Program-made: the position numbers and the translations under genes
Shown: piece by piece, positions 8,723-15,808 of the stretch
How the letters are laid out: each line of letters starts with the position of its first letter
Position numbering within the stretch: position 1 is the stretch's first letter
Notes under the pieces: model-generated
Databases searched by the model: none
What the model was told of the DNA's origin: nothing
Seen by the model: the letters and a program-made list of their open reading frames with translations, nothing else
Source: JAFDXJ01 sp038257845
Lineage (GTDB): Bacteria; Bacteroidota; Bacteroidia; Chitinophagales; Chitinophagaceae
Length of the DNA stretch: 64,000 bases
Assembly (NCBI GenBank): GCA_038257845.1
Contig: JBBSQL010000006.1
Location: 1 to 64,000, forward strand
Direction of reading: 5' to 3'

Positions 8723-8794
8723 ACGAACGCAGAAAAGCAGGATTGGCAATATTCAGCTTTGGTTCCGGGTTTGACGTTATAAATTTCCAGCCCA

Positions 8795-9064
8795 TCGCCA
8801 AAGCGTAAACATTGTGTGAAATCGCTTTGCAATAGTTTATTAATTAAAAGCCTAAATGATTATTATGAAAATTCAAATTTCTCTTAAAATCAGGTTACTG
8901 CTTCTTTTCATATTAAGTTTGATTGGCTTAATTGGAACAGTAATTTTCTTTTTTATATCAGGCGAAACAGATCAGTTTAATATCTTTATGCTTGGAGCAT
9001 GGGGTTTCATTTTTCTATTTTGGTCATTTTTTTATGGAAGAAAATACTCCCGGGAAGTAAAGAA
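8795..9064 (+). repeat. Copy 2 of a ~270-bp duplicated unit
   Basis: Matches 7633-7902 in the leader (TCGCCAA...GTGAAATCGCTTT...AGTTTA) and across the small membrane-protein gene. The two copies diverge sharply right after GTAAAGAA. Confidence 0.8.
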
Positions 9065-9071
9065 TAATTAG
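8865..9071 (+). CDS. Small two-helix membrane protein, copy 2
   Basis: 68 aa from the ATG at 8865, aligned with copy 1; an ATG at 8856 is also in frame. It shares with copy 1 the L-L-F-I-L-S-L-I-G-L-I-G-T-V-I helix, the I-S-G-E-T-D loop and the F-Y-G-R-K-Y ending. Differences are spread over the whole length and mostly conservative (T/I, I/L, N/Q), so both copies seem to have been kept under selection. Function unknown. Confidence 0.7.
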   Translation: MKIQISLKIRLLLLFILSLIGLIGTVIFFFISGETDQFNIFMLGAWGFIFLFWSFFYGRKYSREVKNN

Positions 9072-9312
9072 AAACGCATCGTCTTTCACAGGGGACGATA
9101 TTTTTCTTTATAAAAATGTTGCAAAATGTAATGAAATTATATTTCGACAAGAGGATTATACGTTTATATTATAAAATATTTTTTCATAGAAGAAATAGTG
9201 AAAATTATAACCGTCGCAGAAAAACAGGCATGTTTAAAATTTTCAAATTATATTTTTCTCTCTGATAAAAAACTAACCATCTAATCGATCATCCATAGAG
9301 CTTCAAAAATAG

Positions 9313-9420
9313 CCTGTTGCTAATAGGAATAAATTTAAAAAATTCCTGTCTATTCTTGGGCCCGGCATCACGACAGGCGCTGCAGATGATGATCCATCCG
9401 GTATTGCCACGTATTCTTAG
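9313..9420 (+). pseudogene. NRAMP-family transporter, N-terminal fragment only
   Basis: Frame from 9313 encodes a peptide containing K-K-F-L-S-I-L-G-P-G-I-T-T-G-A-A-D-D-D-P-S-G-I-A-T-Y-S, read without a break up to a TAG at 9418-9420. The stretch L-G-P-G-I-x-T-G-A-A-D-D-D-P-S-G-I is the conserved first-helix metal-binding signature of NRAMP (MntH-like) divalent-metal transporters, which are about 400 residues long. No other part of such a gene follows; the next bases match the 3' end of a SnoaL-like gene instead. It is a remnant with no start codon. Confidence 0.8.
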
Positions 9421-9488
9421 ACAGTGTTGGACTTATTCCCGAAAAATAAAAACGTTTTCCCATGTTAGTTTTTCCAACATAATTTAGC
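9421..9488 (+). repeat. Copy of the 3' end of a SnoaL-like gene plus its downstream element A
   Basis: The sequence CAGTGTTGGACTTATTCC, a G-A-A-A-A-A-T-A-A-A-A-A-C-G stretch, TTAGTTTTTC and a TAATTTAGCA ending matches 12380-12449, where it encodes the last residues (S-V-G-L-I-P-E-K-stop) of the SnoaL-like protein and its following spacer. Here it is fused to the NRAMP fragment, marking an old recombination join. Confidence 0.75.
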
Positions 9489-9526
9489 AAATTGATTTTG
9501 TTACTGCTTCATATTCCATGCAACTT

Positions 9527-9572
9527 AAATTGTGTTATAAAAAAAGTAAAGTATATTAGCGTAAATACAAAA
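9527..9572 (+). promoter_or_regulatory. Intergenic element A, copy 2 (promoter-like)
   Basis: TTG at 9530-9532, a 19-bp spacer, TATATTAG at 9552-9559, followed by CGTAAATACAA. The adenylate cyclase-TPR gene starts 76 bp after the end of this element. Confidence 0.6.
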
Positions 9573-9647
9573 GTTGCGCGTCATGATATTTGCAACTGTA
9601 TTCATAAATGAATGATTTTGACAAATTAGAAAGTATAACCAAATTTA

Positions 9648-11696
9648 ATGTCTCAATCCCGCCAACTCGCTGCTATTATGTTTACCGACATCGTTGGGTA
9701 CACGGTTTTAATGGGTAATGATGAACAAAAAGCATTTGAATTACTTAATAAAAACCGGCGACTCCAAAAACCAATTATTAAAGAATTCAATGGAAGATGG
9801 ATAAAAGAACTTGGCGATGGTGTGATGGCAAGCTTCAATACAGTTTCTGATGCAGTGAATGCAGCGATAAAAATTCAGCAAGCCTGTAATGATGCAAAAG
9901 ATTTTAAATTACGTATCGGTATTCATTTGGGCGAAGTAGTTTTTGAAAACGATGATGTATTTGGTGATGGAGTAAATATCGCTTCACGGATACAGGCATT
10001 AGCCACACCTGGTGGTATCTGGGTTTCAGAGTCAGTACATAATAATGTGTCGAATAAAATTGATATCGAAACAGAATATGTAAAAACAGAACAACTTAAA
10101 AATGTAAAAGAACCCGTTCGCATTTACCAGGTAAAAGTGGAAGGTGTGGAATCTCCCCAACCGGTTATTTCAATAGCCGAAAAATCTGAATCAACTGAAA
10201 GCAAAACCCGGAAGTATAAAAAGCATGTATTATTTTTTTTTGGTCCAGTTTTAATTGCCATATCTGTGTATTTTGTTTATAGCAGTTTTCAACAAAAAAC
10301 TAAAGATAATATTACTTCAAAAATTGAACAACAAATTGAAAAGTCAATTGCTGTTCTTCCCTTTGCGGACATGAGTGCTGGAAAAGACCAGGAATATTTT
10401 TCAGATGGATTAAGTGAAGAATTATTAAACCTATTATCAAAAATTCCGGAACTGAAAGTAATTGGTCGCACTTCTTCTTTTTCATTCAAGGGAAAGAATG
10501 AGGACCTGCGTAGTATCGCACATCAATTAGGTGTATCCTATTTGATAGAAGGCAGTGTACGCAAAGATGGAAATACAATTCGTGTAACAACCCAGTTAAT
10601 AAAAGCCACTGATGGCTCTCAAATGTGGAGTGAAACTTATGACCGTGACTTAGAAGACATTTTTAAATTGCAGGATGAAATAGCACAGGCTGTTATACAG
10701 CAGTTGAAACTTAAACTCCTTGTAGTTCCTTCAGTAAAAATTTCCGGCACTGGCAATACAGAAGCTTATAATCTTATACTGCAGGGAAATTATTTTTATG
10801 ATAAACTGGACAAAAGGAATGTTGCTAAAGCAGTTGATTTTTATTCGCAGGCATTGGCAATAGACTCAAGCGATGCCCGTGCTTTGGGAAAACTAGCCAA
10901 TGCTTTTTCAAGACAAGCATGGCAAAATTATATAGATCAGAACACTGGTTATGAAAAAGCAAGACAGTTAGCTTTGAAAGCAATTTCGATTGATAGCAAT
11001 AATGCAAGTGGATATCTTGAATTAGGTGATGTTAAACTATATCATGATTTCGACTGGGGGGGAGCAGAGAATGCCTATCAAAAAGCACTCAGCCTGGAAC
11101 CTCAAAATTCTGAAATAATATACAGTAACGGGAGCTTTTATTTTGCTACAGGCCGGTGGAAGGAAGCTATCTGGACAATGAAAAAATGCAATGATCTTGA
11201 TCCGCTTAAGCCAATCAGCCATTTGAATCTCGGTAACATACTGACTTATGCCGGCCGCATTGATGAAGCCAATAAGTATTTTAAAAAAGCACTTGAACTG
11301 AACCCACAGTTTCAACGTGCCCATATGTATTTAGGCAGAAACTATTTATTGTTTGGGAAACCCGAAATGGCATTAAAGGAAATGCAAGAGGAAAACCTGG
11401 AAGTGTTCAAAGTTTTTGGATTGGCCTTGGTTTATCATGCTCTTGGACGCAATAAAGAATCAGAAGTTGCGCTGAAAGATTTTATCGAGAGACATCAAAA
11501 TGACTGGAATTATCTTTTGGCGGAGCTTTATGCTTTCCGTGGAGAAAAAGATCTGGCATTCATGTGGCTGGAGAAAGCGTACCTCAAAAAAGATAGTTGG
11601 CTCGTTTTTTTTAAAGGAGATCCGTTATTAAAAAACCTGAAGAGTGATTCTCGTTATGATGCGTTTATGAAGAAAATGAACTTGCCGCCAGACTAA
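9648..11696 (+). CDS. Class III adenylate/guanylate cyclase fused to a TolB/FlgO-like domain and TPRs
   Basis: 682 aa. Residues 1-165 are a cyclase homology domain: the metal-binding Asp in F-T-D-I-V-G-Y-T, the second Asp in E-L-G-D-G, and G-D-G-V-N-I-A-S-R with the transition-state Asn and Arg, so it looks active. A single membrane helix lies at ~195-212. Residues ~225-350 form the extracytoplasmic TolB/FlgO-like domain (I-A-V-L-P-F-A-D-M-S, Y-F-S-D-G-L-S-E-E-L, G-S-V-R-K-D-G). The rest are about seven TPR units. The design suggests an outward-facing sensor controlling cytoplasmic cyclic-nucleotide production. It is monocistronic behind element A. Confidence 0.9.
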   Translation: MSQSRQLAAIMFTDIVGYTVLMGNDEQKAFELLNKNRRLQKPIIKEFNGRWIKELGDGVMASFNTVSDAVNAAIKIQQACNDAKDFKLRIGIHLGEVVFENDDVFGDGVNIASRIQALATPGGIWVSESVHNNVSNKIDIETEYVKTEQLKNVKEPVRIYQVKVEGVESPQPVISIAEKSESTESKTRKYKKHVLFFFGPVLIAISVYFVYSSFQQKTKDNITSKIEQQIEKSIAVLPFADMSAGKDQEYFSDGLSEELLNLLSKIPELKVIGRTSSFSFKGKNEDLRSIAHQLGVSYLIEGSVRKDGNTIRVTTQLIKATDGSQMWSETYDRDLEDIFKLQDEIAQAVIQQLKLKLLVVPSVKISGTGNTEAYNLILQGNYFYDKLDKRNVAKAVDFYSQALAIDSSDARALGKLANAFSRQAWQNYIDQNTGYEKARQLALKAISIDSNNASGYLELGDVKLYHDFDWGGAENAYQKALSLEPQNSEIIYSNGSFYFATGRWKEAIWTMKKCNDLDPLKPISHLNLGNILTYAGRIDEANKYFKKALELNPQFQRAHMYLGRNYLLFGKPEMALKEMQEENLEVFKVFGLALVYHALGRNKESEVALKDFIERHQNDWNYLLAELYAFRGEKDLAFMWLEKAYLKKDSWLVFFKGDPLLKNLKSDSRYDAFMKKMNLPPD

Positions 11697-11778
11697 ATAA
11701 ATTTTTCCAAAAAATTATGCCTTAACAAGTACCAACGAACAACAAAAGAATCACTACAAGTGAGGCAGGACGTTGAAG

Positions 11779-11816
11779 CTATGCCCTTGTTCGAGTCGTT
11801 TTCAGCAAGGGCATAG
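11779..11816. repeat. Hairpin with perfect 11-bp stem
   Basis: CTATGCCCTTG (11779-11789) and CAAGGGCATAG (11806-11816) pair perfectly around a 16-nt loop, ~80 bp after the cyclase stop. There is no T-run, so it is not a standard terminator; it may stabilise the mRNA end or be a recombination-site stem. Confidence 0.55.
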
Positions 11817-11853
11817 AAATCTGATTTAGTATCCCTGCAAATACCATATAACC

Positions 11854-11901
11854 AAAATTGTATTATAAAAAAAAGTAGCGTATATTAGCGTAAATACAAT
11901 G
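11854..11901 (+). promoter_or_regulatory. Intergenic element A, copy 3 (promoter-like)
   Basis: TTG at 11858-11860, a 20-bp spacer, TATATTAG at 11881-11888, then CGTAAATACAAT. Lies 46 bp before the SnoaL-like gene's ATG at 11947. Confidence 0.6.
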
Positions 11902-11946
11902 TTGACTTTAATCTTATGGAAGTTCGTTTATAAATATAATGTAAAA

Positions 11947-12408
11947 ATGAAATTTTTTTTTACAATAAAACTAAGTAGCTTATTTATACTCCTCATTCTT
12001 TTTACAACAACTAATTCGCATGCTCAAAATCTAAATAAAGATACGACTATAATAAAAAATCTCGAAGTGGATTGGCATTATGCTTATGTTACCCATGACA
12101 TACATTTAATTAGTAAAGTTTTAGCCGAAGACTTTATTAATCTTGGCAGAACCGGGGGCAGAAACAACAAACTGCAAACGCTTGAAAACTTTAAGAAAGA
12201 CAGCTCGGTGTATGAATATTGCTACCCTTTCGATTTTGAATTCCGGGTATATAAAAATACAATTATCGTGTTGTGTAATTCAAAAGAAAAAGGGACTACA
12301 AATGGTGTGCCTTTCAGTGCCACTTATTTTTCGCACGATATTTTCATAAAAGAAAATGGTATTTGGAAATGTGTTTTAGCCAGTGTTGGACTTATTCCTG
12401 AAAAATAA
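11947..12408 (+). CDS. Exported SnoaL/DUF4440-like protein
   Basis: 153 aa from the ATG at 11947, which opens a signal peptide (M-K-F-F-F-T-I-K-L...S-H-A-Q). The ATG at 11899 would overlap element A. The mature part has the NTF2-like cone pattern: a long first helix (I-K-N-L-E-V-D-W-H-Y-A), L-A-E-D-F-I-N-L-G, a Y-F-S-H-D-I-F strand and a final W-K-C-V-L-A-S strand. Catalytic role is not predictable. Its last ~25 bases and following spacer are duplicated at 9421-9488. Confidence 0.7.
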   Translation: MKFFFTIKLSSLFILLILFTTTNSHAQNLNKDTTIIKNLEVDWHYAYVTHDIHLISKVLAEDFINLGRTGGRNNKLQTLENFKKDSSVYEYCYPFDFEFRVYKNTIIVLCNSKEKGTTNGVPFSATYFSHDIFIKENGIWKCVLASVGLIPEK

Positions 12409-12419
12409 AAACGTCTGCC

Positions 12420-12463
12420 ATTGTTAGTTTTTCGAAACATATTTTAGCATAAAAAAATATTGC
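12420..12463 (+). promoter_or_regulatory. Intergenic element A, copy 4 (promoter-like, weaker)
   Basis: TTG at 12421-12423, a 16-bp spacer, TATTTTAG at 12440-12447, then CATAAAAAAATATTG. The DUF2071 gene starts at 12486. Confidence 0.5.
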
Positions 12464-12485
12464 ATTCAAAGTCAATCCGACCATT

Positions 12486-13205
12486 ATGAAAATTCCAACT
12501 ATACAAGGACTCATTGATAGACGAGTTTTAGTAAACTTCAGCGTTGACCCAGGGATAATTGAAAAAATTATTCCTCAACCTTTCAGACCAAAAATTTATA
12601 AAGGAAAAGCTATTGTTGGTATTTGTTTAATCAGGCTTAAACACATTCGGCCAAAAGGGCTTCCAAACTTTATTGGAATTTCATCAGAAAATGGTGCTCA
12701 TCGAATTGCTGTTGAGTGGTTAGAAAACGGGGAAAACAGGGAAGGGGTTTTCATTCCCCGCCGTGACACTTCATCCTATTTGAATAGTCTTGCGGGTGGG
12801 CGCATTTTTCCGGGGCGGCACTATCATGCAAAATTTGATGTAAAAGAATCGAACGGGCATTTTCATATTGCGTTTAAAAGTTCGGACGGTACGACTATTT
12901 CATTTGATGGAAACAAAACGGATAAACTCAATTCAAATTCCATTTTCGAAACTCTTGACGAAGCTTCCAAATTCTTTGAAACTGGTGACCTGGGTTATTC
13001 TCCGGGTAATGGCAAATATGACGGCCTGCTTCTCAAAACTTTTAATTGGGAAGTTGAACCTTTAAATGTGATGGCTGTTCAGTCGAGTTTTTTTGAAAAT
13101 GAAAATATTTTTCCAAAAGGTTCAGTAAAGTTTGATAATGCACTTTTAATGACTCAAATAAAACACGAATGGCATTCTGCCGGACAAAAGATTTACTGCC
13201 TGTAA
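12486..13205 (+). CDS. DUF2071 family protein
   Basis: 239 aa. Matches DUF2071 (YqjF-like, related in fold to acetoacetate decarboxylase): R-R-V-L-V-N-F-S-V-D-P near the start, then V-G-I-C-L-I-R-L, I-S-S-E-N-G-A-H-R-I-A-V, G-V-F-I-P-R-R-D-T-S-S, and a C-terminal D-N-A-L-L-M-T-Q strand. Enzymatic activity for this family is not established. It is a single-gene unit. Confidence 0.8.
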   Translation: MKIPTIQGLIDRRVLVNFSVDPGIIEKIIPQPFRPKIYKGKAIVGICLIRLKHIRPKGLPNFIGISSENGAHRIAVEWLENGENREGVFIPRRDTSSYLNSLAGGRIFPGRHYHAKFDVKESNGHFHIAFKSSDGTTISFDGNKTDKLNSNSIFETLDEASKFFETGDLGYSPGNGKYDGLLLKTFNWEVEPLNVMAVQSSFFENENIFPKGSVKFDNALLMTQIKHEWHSAGQKIYCL

Positions 13206-13351
13206 GATTTGTATTTCTAAAAATATGGCTGACTTGCTTGCAGAATTTGTAATTCCCAGATCATACAATTCGAGTGTTTCGAATCCATTGCTCTTGATGA
13301 TGTTGGCTCCGGGTTTTAAATAAAGTTCCAGGCACATTATATGTTTTGAAT

Positions 13352-13400
13352 TAAACTTGAATTGTATTTGCGCTATATTTTTTGAATCCGCTTTTTTTGA
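13352..13400 (+). repeat. Intergenic element B, copy 2
   Basis: Begins TAAACTTGAATTGTATTT and continues with GCTATA and a T-rich tail, matching 15583-15634 and 14161-14210. It lies in the 13206-13531 gap just before an element A copy. The rest of that gap holds only a short open frame at 13224 (33 codons) that I do not recognise. Confidence 0.6.
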
Positions 13401-13426
13401 TAAAATAATGGAAAGGCAACTATAAA

Positions 13427-13472
13427 AAATTGTTGTAGAAAAAAAAGCATATTTTAGCTTAAATAAAAACAT
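13427..13472 (+). promoter_or_regulatory. Intergenic element A, copy 5 (promoter-like)
   Basis: TTG at 13430-13432, a 17-bp A-rich spacer, TATTTTAG at 13450-13457, then CTTAAATAAAAACATTG. Precedes the DUF1772-like membrane gene at 13532. Confidence 0.55.
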
Positions 13473-13531
13473 TGGTTTCAAGCTAAAAGTTTCTCTACAA
13501 ACTTCAAAGGATTAAATAAAGTTTTAAAATA

Positions 13532-14008
13532 ATGCCGATGAATACTAAAAACAAGATTTCAAGTATAATATTTTCAATTTATATTCTACTTTCATTTTAT
13601 GTATTTGGAGGCGGTATAGTGAACTCACTTGTTGCTTACAGAACATGGCGTTGGGTAGGCCCGGAAGAATTCCCAAAGTTTCATCAGGTTGACAGTGCCC
13701 TTATCATTCCTTTGTTTGTAGTATTTTTCTTTCTATCTTTTATTCCCCAAATACTCTTATTTTGGTTTCGGCCAATTGCTATACCAAAGTGGATCGTTTT
13801 TGTAGCATTGCTATTCAATTTAATCACGTTAATTTCAACTATAACAATTCAGATTCCTATTCAAACAAAATTGGATCAGGCATTTTCTCTGGATCTAATT
13901 GAAAAGCTTATATCAACTGATATGATATACAGAAGAATCCCAATGTTATTATTGGCTATAGTGAATTTCTCAATGCTATATTTAGTTGTGAGACGCTCAG
14001 ACAAATAA
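13532..14008 (+). CDS. DUF1772-like four-helix membrane protein
   Basis: 158 aa; an ATG two codons on (13538) is an equal start candidate. Four hydrophobic helices: S-I-I-F-S-I-Y-I-L-L-S-F-Y-V-F, I-I-P-L-F-V-V-F-F-F-L, W-I-V-F-V-A-L-L-F-N-L and M-L-L-L-A-I-V-N-F-S-M. The Y-R-T-W-R-W-V-G motif in the first loop is typical of small Bacteroidota membrane proteins in the DUF1772 area. Function unknown. Confidence 0.6.
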   Translation: MPMNTKNKISSIIFSIYILLSFYVFGGGIVNSLVAYRTWRWVGPEEFPKFHQVDSALIIPLFVVFFFLSFIPQILLFWFRPIAIPKWIVFVALLFNLITLISTITIQIPIQTKLDQAFSLDLIEKLISTDMIYRRIPMLLLAIVNFSMLYLVVRRSDK

Positions 14009-14160
14009 TTACAAAAGGTATATAGACGAATTGGAAAAGATGGAAAAATTATTGAAGCCAAATGCGAAAATTTATGTAACTAATTATTAAACGTTCGATC
14101 CTTTTGAAAATGTTTCCATCAATATTTAGCAAATATGTTTTGCATCAATACATATCCTGT

Positions 14161-14210
14161 TTAACTTGATTTTCATTTCGCACTAAAATTTACGAACAGA
14201 ATTTTTTTTC
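14161..14210 (+). repeat. Intergenic element B, copy 3
   Basis: Begins TTAACTTGATTTTCATTT and holds AATTTACGAACAGAATTTTT. By hand count it agrees with the 15583 copy at about 29 of 35 core positions. It lies in the 14009-14374 gap; a weak element-A-like stretch (AAAATTGCGTATATAATCG) follows at 14237. Confidence 0.6.
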
Positions 14211-14374
14211 ACAAAAAGCGAAAAGTCCAGGCCTACTAAAATTGCGTATATAATCGTATATTAAAAAGTAGTTCGAAGCTTCAAGAGCTCATGTTCTTAT
14301 ATAAACATACAAGAAATTATCTTTAATATCACTTATACAAAATATTATTAATCATTAAATAAAAAAACACAATA

Positions 14375-14668
14375 ATGGAAAAATTTGCAATCCTGGCAAC
14401 AGTGGAAGCTAAACGCGGCAAAGAAAAAGAAGTGCTTGAATTCTTAAAATCCGCATTACCACTGGCCCAGGGTGAACCCGGAACAATTAGATGGTATGCT
14501 TTACAAACCGGGCCCTCCACTTTTGGCATTTTTGATACATTTGAAACAGTGGAAGGCCGCCAGGCACATCTTGATGGCCCCATAGCCGCAGCTTTAATGG
14601 CTAACGCTGCCGCATTACTAGCTAAAGATCCGATTATTGAAATGGTCGATTTATTAGCCATTAAATAA
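14375..14668 (+). CDS. Antibiotic biosynthesis monooxygenase (ABM) domain protein
   Basis: 97 aa. The ABM ferredoxin-like fold is clear: A-I-L-A-T-V-E-A-K-R-G-K-E-K-E-V, a G-T-I-R-W-Y-A-L-Q strand, F-G-I-F-D-T-F-E and A-H-L-D-G-P-I-A-A-A-L. Such small dimeric proteins act as cofactor-free monooxygenases or heme-degrading or stress proteins; the substrate cannot be read here. A strong hairpin terminator follows. Confidence 0.85.
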   Translation: MEKFAILATVEAKRGKEKEVLEFLKSALPLAQGEPGTIRWYALQTGPSTFGIFDTFETVEGRQAHLDGPIAAALMANAAALLAKDPIIEMVDLLAIK

Positions 14669-14682
14669 ATAATCTAAAAAAT

Positions 14683-14709
14683 AAACCCCCGCTTTTTGCG
14701 GGGGCTTTT
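14683..14709. terminator. Bidirectional intrinsic terminator
   Basis: CCCCCGC (14686-14692) pairs perfectly with GCGGGGG (14698-14704) around a 5-T loop, with A-runs to the left and T-runs to the right. It separates the convergent ABM gene and the Cys-rich gene. Confidence 0.9.
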
Positions 14710-14724
14710 ATTTACAAAAATTGT

Positions 14725-14946
14725 TTAGCCTTTCTGCTTGCAACTACTTTTTGTACATGACATCGTACCAGGACAGGCAGTTGCTTTTTGCTGGCAACTA
14801 TCCTTCATCATACAATGACCAATACAAGCGGAAGTGCAAGTTTTCTGCTTACAATCTTTGCAGTCTTTATGATGATCACCTCCTGCATAAGCGCTTGCGC
14901 TTACTGATACGAGGCAAATCAATGCATACTGCATTATTCGTTTCAT
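14725..14946 (-). CDS. Small exported cysteine-rich protein
   Basis: 73 aa: a signal peptide (M-K-R-I-M-Q-Y-A-L-I-C-L-V ending A-Y-A-G) and a mature part with C-K-D-C-K, C-T-S-A-C-I-G-H-C-M-M, D-S-C-Q-Q, C-P-G-T-M-S-C and S-S-C-K. The many Cys, His and Met residues suggest metal binding, for example copper, in the periplasm. This is inferred from composition only. It probably shares a transcript with the gene upstream on the same strand, 35 bp away. Confidence 0.7.
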   Translation of the reverse strand: MKRIMQYALICLVSVSASAYAGGDHHKDCKDCKQKTCTSACIGHCMMKDSCQQKATACPGTMSCTKSSCKQKG

Positions 14947-14981
14947 ACATAGATTTTTTAAAATGTAAAAAATATTATTAC

Positions 14982-15332
14982 CTAAGAGATCGTAATAATC
15001 TTAGGAGGCTTCCACTGTTTATTAGAATAGTTAGTAGTCGGGTTAATGATAATCCAGGCATAATCATTTGAATATGAAATTAAGTGATTGCTGTTTTCAT
15101 TGTTAGCATGAGATATCCATAAAGTAAATAGGATACAATCCAGGCATTTAGAAGAACTCTTTGAACTACGCTCGTTCGATGGCTTTTGAGAAAAAGGGCA
15201 AACTCCATTCTTCATCATATTTTTTTGACAAGTAGTTGTTTGCTTATGAGTATTACACGTGGAAGGAAGCTTTACTGTTTCAAAAAAATAAACTATAAAA
15301 ACAAATGACAATATATATGCTGAAAATTTCAC
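14982..15332 (-). CDS. Putative exported protein with paired cysteines
   Basis: 116 aa with an N-terminal hydrophobic segment (F-S-A-Y-I-L-S-F-V-F-I-V-Y-F-F). It carries C-N-T-H, T-C-Q-K-N-M-M-K-N-G-V-C and K-C-L-D-C spaced along the chain. Bacteroidota metal-efflux operons often contain small proteins of this look. It is the first gene before the Cys-rich gene, so the pair may be a small metal-handling unit, but no pump gene is next to them. An overlapping plus-strand open frame (14721-15071) is treated as a shadow. Confidence 0.5.
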   Translation of the reverse strand: MKFSAYILSFVFIVYFFETVKLPSTCNTHKQTTTCQKNMMKNGVCPFSQKPSNERSSKSSSKCLDCILFTLWISHANNENSNHLISYSNDYAWIIINPTTNYSNKQWKPPKIITIS

Positions 15333-15582
15333 TTTTCAAATATATACAAATCATTTTAAGTTTTTTATTCATTCATATTTAATTCAGCAAAATTATGATT
15401 CTTTTGCTTGTCAGAAAGGCGCATGCACTAGAAAAAGACAGGGAACAATATGTGAGAAACGTCTGCTCTAGTTTGAGCTGTCTAAAACAAGATTTGCAAT
15501 CTTATTTAGTCTCGCTGCATACCCATATATTTGATTAATTTAATTGGGTTTTAAAAAAAAACAAACATTTGGTGATTTGTGC
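15333..15582. other. Gene-free AT-rich stretch
   Basis: No coding signal, RNA gene or repeat recognised here. It forms the first half of a 476-bp gap before the SDR gene; the second half holds element B copy 4. Confidence 0.6.
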
Positions 15583-15634
15583 AAAACTTGAATTGTATTT
15601 TGCCCTATAATTTACGAACTTTACTTTTTTTGCG
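15583..15634 (+). repeat. Intergenic element B, copy 4
   Basis: Begins AAAACTTGAATTGTATTTTG and holds TATAATTTACGAACTTTAC plus a T-rich tail, closely matching 13352-13400 and 14161-14210 and the core of 7909-7950. The SDR gene starts 175 bp later. Confidence 0.6.
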
Positions 15635-15808
15635 TATTTACTAAATGTCAGGATATATAATATAATACCGTATTTTGTGCAAAGACAAAAGAACGGCAAT
15701 TTTATAACAACAATTCTTCGATCGCGCCCGGCAAAGAGATTAATCAGAAAGATCATCACCCAGTACGGAATAATTTTGTAAATAACCCAAAGCAATAAAT
15801 AGAACTAT

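Noticed and set aside
13285..13300. T-loop-like TTCGAATCC suggesting a tRNA
   Set aside because: No acceptor stem or anticodon arm can be drawn around it.
13146..13481. Minus-strand 111-codon open frame
   Set aside because: Overlaps the end of the DUF2071 gene and elements A and B; looks like chance reading of intergenic DNA.
14721..15071. Plus-strand 116-codon open frame
   Set aside because: Antisense to the Cys-rich gene, which has a clear signal peptide; no protein-like features.
15535..15795. Minus-strand 86-codon open frame
   Set aside because: Overlaps element B, has low-complexity AT-rich composition and no family resemblance.
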